The notes below the pieces were generated by a model. The model saw only the letters and a program-made list of their open reading frames with translations. It was not told where the DNA came from and did not search any database. Of a stretch of 11,411 bases of DNA, positions 6,333-11,411 are shown one piece after another. The stretch lies in the NCBI GenBank assembly GCA_002702965.1, contig PADE01000259.1, forward strand, positions 1-11,411. The letters run 5' to 3'. Each line of letters starts with the position of its first letter. Position 1 is the first letter of the stretch. Made by a program: the position numbers and the translations under genes. Origin of the DNA: Planctomycetaceae bacterium (GTDB lineage: Bacteria > Planctomycetota > Planctomycetia > Pirellulales > Pirellulaceae).

Positions 6333-7615
6333 GCCAACAGCTCCGTGATGGCGTCTTTCGCTGGATCGGCAATCGGAAAACGCCGCTCTCCGACCTCGAA
6401 ATGGCCCTTTGAGTCCACGCCTGCGGCTTGCAGAATCGTGTGGAAGACATGGCCGTGGTCAACAACGCGTTCGACGACTTCGGTGCCATTCTTGTTTGTC
6501 TTACCAACGACCGCGCCGGGTTGGATTCCGGTGCCTCCGAGCAAGACGCTCCAGGCCGTACCCCAATGGTCGCGGCCATATGTCTTGTTGATTTTCGGAG
6601 TCCGACCAAACTCGCTCATGACGCAAACGAGCGTATTCGCCAGCATGCCGCGTTCCGCCAAGTCCGCGATGAGCATCGAGAACGGCAGGTCGAACTCGCC
6701 GAGCTGCTCGATATGAAAGTTGAAGTTTTCGTGGTGCGTGTCGTAGTCGGCGTGGTTGACCTGGATGTAGGGGATGCCGTGCTCAAGCAATCGACGGGCA
6801 AGCAAGCAGTGTGTGCCGAAAGGACTGGTTCCGTATCGTTGCTGATCCCGCTTGGATTCTTTGCGAACATCGAAGGCATCGCGTTGCGCTAGCAACTGGC
6901 GCGCCTGGTCGAAGGAGAAATTGTAGGCCGCGGTGTCGGCAGAGCGCCGTCGTCGAGCGAAACGGTTGTTGAATCGTTCACGGAGCCCGTTGCGCCGCTG
7001 AGCTGTTTGTGGGCTACTTGTCGCCGAACCGAATTCAGGAGGTTTGGCATCGTAGATCGCCATGTTGGCATAGCGCGGTCCCAGATACGCCGCTTTGTGA
7101 AACTCCGATTCGACGTTGCGCTTACCGGCCGTCTGTCGGACCAAAATGTGGCTGGGAAGGGTGAACGTTTTGGGCGTCAGGGCTTTGGCGGCGACAGCGC
7201 CAAGGTGAGGATAATCGGTTCCAGGAAGCTGCTTGCGACCGGTGGTCATTTCCACGACGCCGCGAGCGTGATCCCCGTTCTTCGTGTCCAAACTCCGCAC
7301 CACGGAAAGATGATGCATTTGCCGAGCGGTACGCGGGAGAAGTTCGCAAATATGAGTGCCCGGGACGGATGTTGCAATGGTACGGAAAGGCCCACCGGTG
7401 TCGGTATTTGGCTTGGGGTCCCAAGTCTCTAGTTGGCTCACACCACCGTGCAGAAAAATGTTGAGAACTTGTTTGTGGCTCGCCTTAAATTCCTCCGCGA
7501 TCGCGCTGGAGGTGAGCAGTTCACCCATACCGGCCGCACCAAGAACCGATGATCCCAGAAAAGCGCGGCGGTGAACTACATGTTCGGCGGACCCACAGGC
7601 GTAGGAGTGCTTCAT
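6329..7615 (-). CDS. DUF1501 protein, Tat-exported
   Basis: This encodes a 428-residue protein of the DUF1501 family, which is related to the sulfatase/alkaline-phosphatase fold. The start at 7615 (MKHSYACGSAEHVVHRRAFLG) puts a twin-arginine signal, Arg16-Arg17-A-F-L, at the N terminus followed by a hydrophobic stretch to about residue 40, so export in folded form is expected. An upstream start at 7780 would bury this signal behind 55 unrelated residues. Family hallmarks are LNIFLHGGVSQLETWDPKP (51-69), SEFGRTP (334-340) and GRDHWG (347-352). Substrate and reaction are not established for this family. It shares an ATGA overlap with the WD40 gene and lies 305 bp downstream of the Asp-box gene on the same strand. 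Confidence 0.92.
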   Translation of the reverse strand: MKHSYACGSAEHVVHRRAFLGSSVLGAAGMGELLTSSAIAEEFKASHKQVLNIFLHGGVSQLETWDPKPNTDTGGPFRTIATSVPGTHICELLPRTARQMHHLSVVRSLDTKNGDHARGVVEMTTGRKQLPGTDYPHLGAVAAKALTPKTFTLPSHILVRQTAGKRNVESEFHKAAYLGPRYANMAIYDAKPPEFGSATSSPQTAQRRNGLRERFNNRFARRRRSADTAAYNFSFDQARQLLAQRDAFDVRKESKRDQQRYGTSPFGTHCLLARRLLEHGIPYIQVNHADYDTHHENFNFHIEQLGEFDLPFSMLIADLAERGMLANTLVCVMSEFGRTPKINKTYGRDHWGTAWSVLLGGTGIQPGAVVGKTNKNGTEVVERVVDHGHVFHTILQAAGVDSKGHFEVGERRFPIADPAKDAITELLA

Positions 7616-7920
7616 GGCAACCCATCCGACTCGTGAATGTGGTCTGGGGAGGTGAGAACAAGAGTCTCCCCCCGAGACCCTATCATAGGCCGCACGACCT
7701 GCCGCAACAACGGCGGATGGGCGTGCGGCATGCCGTGACACCTTGCTACAGAGCCTCTGCGCCCGCTCCGGCGGTTCCAACGGGTTGCTGGGGAATCAGG
7801 AAGCGGCTGAAAAGTGGCAGCGGATTGCCGGGGCGCGGCGCAAAACCCGGCGCGCTATTACAGCATTCGGTAAAAGCACACGACGAAGGTCTGGCCGAGG
7901 TGATCGATACCTGGCCCGAA
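7616..7920. other. Spacer between the Asp-box and DUF1501 genes
   Basis: This 305-bp spacer carries repeat copy B (7835-7920), a small inverted repeat GTCTC-CCCCC-GAGAC (7664-7678) and a 10-bp palindrome CGGCATGCCG (7726-7735). It probably also holds the DUF1501 promoter. No gene is visible. Confidence 0.5.
7835..7920 (+). repeat. Dispersed repeat, copy B, abutting the Asp-box gene stop
   Basis: This is the partner of 5152-5230, with a 7-base insertion near 7872-7880 that shifts the frame relative to copy A. Homology ends at GGCCCGAA just where the stop codon of the minus-strand Asp-box gene begins (7921), suggesting a rearrangement junction. The tail DEGLAEVIDTWPELP is conserved. Confidence 0.75.
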
Positions 7921-10236
7921 TTACCCGCCGTCTTTCTCCTCGATGTGCCAAAAAACTCCTTTCACCGCCATCGGTGTGCCGGAGCAATGAACGGTCAGAA
8001 AATGGTTGCGGGACACTCGGACCGTCGGGGTTGTGTACGAGAACCCCGGCGGATTGGGCACGAGTTCAAAGTCCCGCGCTTTGCTCATCGCGGATGCCCC
8101 GTGTTTCGTTCCGTCAACCCACGTCTTTCCGCCGTCGACACTGATGTTCACGACGAGCCGATAATCGCGTGGGCCGGAGGCCGTATGGGGTGCGACGATG
8201 ACGTTCTCTTTCGTCCACAGCATCGTGGCGCGATGGCTGTAGTAGCCGAGGTAGCTGCCCGGCACCTCGCGAAAAGACTGGCCGCCGTCTTTGGATTCCA
8301 GCAGGATGGCCCCCTTCCAGGGCCAGGCGGTGCCCGGCGGCACGCCTGCCTGGCGGGCCACGTTCGCTGCGTCTTCGCCGCGCAACAACATTCTTTGCTT
8401 GCGAGTCATGGCCAGGATGTGTTTCGGGTTATTGGGATCGATGGCATAGCAAGTCTCCGCGACGTGCGCATGCACTTCCGTCGGATCGCCCCAAGTCCGG
8501 CCACCGTCGCGTGAACGAATCAGCGTCTCGTGAAACCCTGGCCGCGACTGGTCCTGCTGCTGGTAGTCGTTCGAGTCCTCGTAGCGCAAACCGACGCCGA
8601 GAGCCATCGTCCCGTCCCGCTGCTGAAAGAACGTGTTGTAGTCGTTGTAGCAAAATGCAAACGGCCGTTCCCGATGCGGTGCGAGCCGGGTGTAGTCGAT
8701 GCGAGTGGTCATCCAGGTCAGTTGAGCGACCGGGGTTCTCTGGAAAGGCTCCTTTGAAACGGAAACAAACAGATCCTTGCCACCGGATGACTGATGCATC
8801 AACCACAGGCGGCCGTCCCGGCTGACCGCTAGTGCGTGTAACTTTTGCTTTGGCGGCGCATCGGGAAGCTCGAGCGGCACACGCGTCCAGTTCTTGCCGT
8901 TGTCGCGGCTTCTGAGCAACACCGGCTGTGTCTGCAAGTTCAAGAGAATCGACCCGTCGGGATGGCGCACCATGCCGAGCATGGCACGCTTTAACCCGGA
9001 ACCGGGTGGAACGACCGTTACTCGCCGGTCGATCTTGACATCGAACCGATGATTATCGGCAACAGTTTTCAAGTCGCGCAAGGCGATGCGCGTGACACCC
9101 TCGTCTTCCTTGTTGATCGAATAAGCGACATACAGATGGTCTTTCCAAACGACGGCTGTGGGATACTGCCACCCATCGAGTTTGTTCGTTCCTTTGAACC
9201 GCATGCTCGTTTGCTCGGACCGGATCACAAAGGCCCGATCAAAAAGGACGCCGTCCTTGCTGAGCGCAATCGTCAGCGGATTGCGGCGACCGATGCTGGG
9301 ATGTGTCTTGCTGGGGATGCGACTGGGGTTACTGATGATGTATGCGGTTCCGTCCGGCAGGTTTCCCGCGAAGGCGCGGGCCGTGGCGTCAGGGAAGTTC
9401 GTTCTTACCGGCTTCGACCACGATTCGCCGTTGTCTTTGCTCACACTGGCGTAGAGCCACGGATCGCCGCTCTTGGTGCGAAAGATCATCACAATTGTGC
9501 CGTCCGCCCGCACGAACCAACTCGGTTCGGGAAAGTCGAATATGTCTTTGACTTCAGCAATCTTGCCATCCTTCCAGCCGGTGATGCCATCTGCGGAATC
9601 CGTATATCGCAGCCGCGGTTGCCGGTAGGCCCACTGGCCATTCATCAGCAATCGCCCACTCGGCAGATGTCGCGGTCCTTCGAGGAAGGAACTTTGAGCC
9701 AGTTTTTGGGGGCGACTCCACGTCTGGCCATCTTTCGACGTCAAGTAAAACAGCGCGTTCCTGTCATCAATCCCCGGACGGTTCTCTACGATCGCTGTGT
9801 AATAGGCGACCAGCGTGTCGCCGTGGGTATGGAATCCTGCCGAAATACACGCCAGCGGGCCCGGCCCGTCGTGATCCTCGGCCAGCACGGCCGGCTTCGA
9901 CCAATGCACGCCGTCTTTGGAATACGAATACAAAATGCGCTGGCCATTGTGGCTTTCGTGCATGATACCGTTGGACCACATGACATACAGCTTGTCGTTG
10001 TAGACGGCAATGTTCTGCTCGTGGCAAAACTTATAACTGTCCTCGGTCGCGCGATAGAGGACTCGATGTTCTCCTTTGACCGTCGAAAGGCCAAGCTTTA
10101 CTTCATCCTTGTGGTTGAACAGACGAGGAGAAATCTTAATGGGCGGAACAGAGGGCCGTTTGTCGCCAGACACGTCAATCGGCGTCAATGCCGAAACCGT
10201 ACAGGCAGTCACCACAAGGATTTGAATTCGCGACAT
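7921..10236 (-). CDS. Exported Asp-box (BNR/sialidase-like) double-propeller protein
   Basis: This encodes a 771-residue protein with a signal peptide at 1-24 (MSRIQILVVTACTVSALTPI). The start ATG 10236 has AAAGGA six bases upstream. Asp-boxes (S-x-D-x-G-x-x-W/F) occur at about residues 106, 167, 266, 326, 443, 575, 648 and 699, e.g. SKDGVHWS, SKDNGESWS, SRDGGRTWG and SVDGGKTWV. Their spacing suggests two propellers, roughly 40-400 and 410-771. The motif GWQYPTAVVWKDHLYVAYS (355-373) is typical of planctomycete sialidase-like proteins. The F/YRIP motif of true sialidases is not seen, so sialic-acid hydrolysis is not supported; glycan binding or another glycosidase activity are alternatives. 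It acts outside the cytoplasm. Confidence 0.9.
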   Translation of the reverse strand: MSRIQILVVTACTVSALTPIDVSGDKRPSVPPIKISPRLFNHKDEVKLGLSTVKGEHRVLYRATEDSYKFCHEQNIAVYNDKLYVMWSNGIMHESHNGQRILYSYSKDGVHWSKPAVLAEDHDGPGPLACISAGFHTHGDTLVAYYTAIVENRPGIDDRNALFYLTSKDGQTWSRPQKLAQSSFLEGPRHLPSGRLLMNGQWAYRQPRLRYTDSADGITGWKDGKIAEVKDIFDFPEPSWFVRADGTIVMIFRTKSGDPWLYASVSKDNGESWSKPVRTNFPDATARAFAGNLPDGTAYIISNPSRIPSKTHPSIGRRNPLTIALSKDGVLFDRAFVIRSEQTSMRFKGTNKLDGWQYPTAVVWKDHLYVAYSINKEDEGVTRIALRDLKTVADNHRFDVKIDRRVTVVPPGSGLKRAMLGMVRHPDGSILLNLQTQPVLLRSRDNGKNWTRVPLELPDAPPKQKLHALAVSRDGRLWLMHQSSGGKDLFVSVSKEPFQRTPVAQLTWMTTRIDYTRLAPHRERPFAFCYNDYNTFFQQRDGTMALGVGLRYEDSNDYQQQDQSRPGFHETLIRSRDGGRTWGDPTEVHAHVAETCYAIDPNNPKHILAMTRKQRMLLRGEDAANVARQAGVPPGTAWPWKGAILLESKDGGQSFREVPGSYLGYYSHRATMLWTKENVIVAPHTASGPRDYRLVVNISVDGGKTWVDGTKHGASAMSKARDFELVPNPPGFSYTTPTVRVSRNHFLTVHCSGTPMAVKGVFWHIEEKDGG

Positions 10237-10242
10237 CGTATT

Positions 10243-10248
10243 TCCTTT
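10243..10248 (-). promoter_or_regulatory. Ribosome binding site of the Asp-box gene
   Basis: AAAGGA on the minus strand lies six bases before ATG 10236 and supports that start. It sits just after the original stop (10253-10255) of the upstream remnant, so the two genes were once tightly spaced. Confidence 0.65.
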
Positions 10249-10252
10249 CGTC

Positions 10253-10537
10253 TTACGGGCGGAATTGAATCGATTAGAGATGCGCGTCCTTGAGCACGAA
10301 GGGTAGACGTACCCGCTTGCCGGCCAGACGGCTCATGTCGATGTCCTGCGTGAACGTCAGAACCCGCTTGATTTCCTTGCCGAAGATGCCCGAACAATCT
10401 GTTAGCGCAAAGCCGTCAAAGGGCTTGCCGTCGCTCGTCTGTATTTCAACCTGGATGGTACCGGCCGCTGACGTGGCGAGGTTTAGCGTGAGTGACCTGC
10501 CCCCACGGGCGGTACCAGTTCTTGAGTTAGGTTCAGC
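10253..10537 (-). pseudogene. C-terminal remnant of a BNR/glycosyl-hydrolase-type gene
   Basis: On the minus strand this frame encodes LATSAAGTIQVEIQ, SDGKPFDGFALTDC and DMSRLAGKRVRLPFVLKDAHL, then TAA (10274-10276), then SIQFRP and a second TAA (10253-10255). From memory, planctomycete BNR/glycosyl-hydrolase-type proteins end with a similar domain closing in DADLYSxxF. The first TAA therefore looks like a Tyr codon turned nonsense. The frame is closed upstream by TAG at 10538-10540 and has no start codon with a ribosome binding site, so the rest of the gene is lost. The downstream Asp-box protein lacks this C-terminal domain. Confidence 0.7.
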
Positions 10538-10642
10538 CTATCATTTCCCTCGAGGAGATTCTCGTTCGGCACGCTCCGTTTTGAAGAGTCGGGCCATGGC
10601 TGGTTTGCTTCCGGGGGCGCACTGCAAAATTTCCCGATAACC

Positions 10643-10677
10643 CACTCCCGCTCGGCCCCACGCCGGGAGCGGGAGTG
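10643..10677. repeat. Perfect 11-bp inverted repeat with 13-base loop
   Basis: CACTCCCGCTC (10643-10653) is the exact reverse complement of GAGCGGGAGTG (10667-10677). It lies immediately upstream of the duplicated leader. No T-run follows on either strand, so a classical terminator is unlikely; an operator or element end are alternatives. Confidence 0.65.
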
Positions 10678-10681
10678 AGGT

Positions 10682-10751
10682 CGCGGCCACATGCCACCTC
10701 GCTAGGCTCTATATTGGTGTCGTCTGGCTACGCATCCCGAAGGGGTCGCAT
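10682..10751 (+). promoter_or_regulatory. Duplicated promoter/leader cassette, copy 2
   Basis: This is the ungapped match to 294-363. The identical core is at 10704-10727, with TATATT at 10710-10715 as a candidate -10, and AAGGGG at 10740-10745 six bases before the ATG. With the first five codons included, 73 of 85 positions agree (counted by hand). Sequence upstream of 10682 and beyond codon five does not match copy 1. Confidence 0.6.
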
Positions 10752-11411
10752 ATGAAACGTCTGCTGGGTTCACAAATCTTGATCAGCTGCTGCCTGGCCT
10801 CTGTGCCGGCCAACGGTGGCGACGGATCGCAGAAAGCCGCCGTTGCTGCCAAATCAGAAAACGTCGAAATCGCGTCAGCGGATGATTGGTCTCAGTTTCG
10901 CGGGCCGGGCGGACAGGGACATTCGACTGCGACGAGCTTGCCGCTGACGTGGAGCGAATTGACCAATGTGTCGTGGAAAAGCGCGATTGAGGGAGAAGGA
11001 TGGTCCTCGCCGGTGACGCGCGGAAAACAGCTCTGGGTGACGACCTCGCTCGATTCAGGAAAATCTCTCCTCGTGATCTCGGTGGATCTCACGACCGGCG
11101 AGCGACTCCAGCGCATCGAGATCTTCGCCCCACAAACGATTAGAAGCCGCCATTCAAAAAACAGCTATGCATCACCGACACCGATCCTCGAAGGCGACCG
11201 TGTGTACGTGCACTTTGGTCCGTACGGCACCGCGTGCTTGACGGCCGAGGGACAAGTCGTCTGGAAAACCAAACTGGCGTACAAGACCTTGTATGGTCCC
11301 TCAAGCAGTCCCGTTCTGTTCAAGGATTTGTTGATCGTTCAATGCCACGGGACGGATGTGCGTTACGTGACCGCGTTGGACAAGAATACGGGCCAGGTTG
11401 TTTGGCGACGG
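10752..11411 (+). CDS. PQQ-like beta-propeller protein (partial, 3' end outside window)
   Basis: The first 220 residues are present; the frame is still open at the window end. The start ATG 10752 has AAGGGG six bases upstream. The N terminus (MKRLLGSQILISCCLASVPA) is an export signal; LISC at 10-13 could be a lipobox, otherwise cleavage near residue 20 is likely. The mature part begins with DWSQFRGPGGQG (45-56), a hallmark of planctomycete PQQ-binding-like propellers. Blade motifs follow: SSPVTRGKQLWVTT, ISVDLTTGER, ASPTPILEGDRVYVHFG and ALDKNTGQVVW. These resemble BamB-type propellers, and PQQ binding itself is not implied. It is probably periplasmic. Confidence 0.88.
   Translation, partial: MKRLLGSQILISCCLASVPANGGDGSQKAAVAAKSENVEIASADDWSQFRGPGGQGHSTATSLPLTWSELTNVSWKSAIEGEGWSSPVTRGKQLWVTTSLDSGKSLLVISVDLTTGERLQRIEIFAPQTIRSRHSKNSYASPTPILEGDRVYVHFGPYGTACLTAEGQVVWKTKLAYKTLYGPSSSPVLFKDLLIVQCHGTDVRYVTALDKNTGQVVWRR

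Noticed and set aside
7616..7780. N-terminal extension of the DUF1501 protein to 7780
   Set aside because: It would place 55 unrelated residues before the twin-arginine signal.
7549..8514. Plus-strand open frame of 321 codons
   Set aside because: It runs across the DUF1501 start, repeat copy B and the Asp-box 3' end; only the short repeat-encoded tail resembles a protein.
9049..10293. Long plus-strand open frame of 414 codons opposite the Asp-box gene
   Set aside because: It is antisense to a clear Asp-box coding sequence, with no recognisable domain; an open shadow frame is expected in GC-rich coding DNA.

Overview
The window reads as a chromosomal segment of a planctomycete (Planctomycetota, perhaps a Gemmata- or Pirellula-like lineage). 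This rests on gene content seen directly: a 24-residue ITDAGL-type leucine-rich-repeat lipoprotein, a Tat-exported DUF1501 protein, a WD40 protein, a long Asp-box (BNR) propeller protein and a PQQ-type beta-propeller protein. This mix of exported repeat proteins is typical of that phylum. No phylogenetic marker gene is present, so the assignment is an inference.

Layout, left to right. (1) 1-219: the broken 3' end of one LRR gene. (2) 364-1350 (+): an intact LRR lipoprotein built from a 72-bp tandem repeat, preceded by a leader that recurs near the other end of the window. (3) 1436-3128 (-): an ABC exporter, with the ATPase gene overlapping the permease gene by 11 bp. (4) 3129-3651: a divergent spacer with no convincing gene. 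(5) 3652-4974 (+): one reading frame of 440 residues interrupted by a single in-frame TGA at 3922-3924. The TGA lies in a thioredoxin-like redox site (Cys-Thr-UGA) and a bacterial-SECIS-like hairpin follows at the right distance. I read it as a candidate selenoprotein; an ordinary gene finder would split or truncate it. (6) 4975-5324: a convergent spacer holding what looks like recombinase-associated debris, a tRNA-3'-end-like string and a terminator-like hairpin. (7) 5325-10236 (-): Asp-box protein, then DUF1501 protein, then WD40 protein. The last two are coupled by an ATGA overlap; the first is separated by 305 bp that carry a second copy of the debris repeat. (8) 10253-10537 (-): the decayed C-terminal end of another gene, probably of the BNR type, with a nonsense codon seven codons before its original stop. 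(9) 10752-11411 (+): the start of a PQQ-like propeller gene, cut by the window edge. Its leader and first five codons are about 86% identical to those of the LRR gene.

How the genes fit together: most products are predicted to be exported or envelope-associated. The DUF1501-WD40 pair is clearly co-transcribed, and the ABC pair forms an independent exporter. The scattered gene ends, repeats and the duplicated leader point to a region reshaped by duplication and recombination. The most interesting item is the candidate selenoprotein at 3652-4974.
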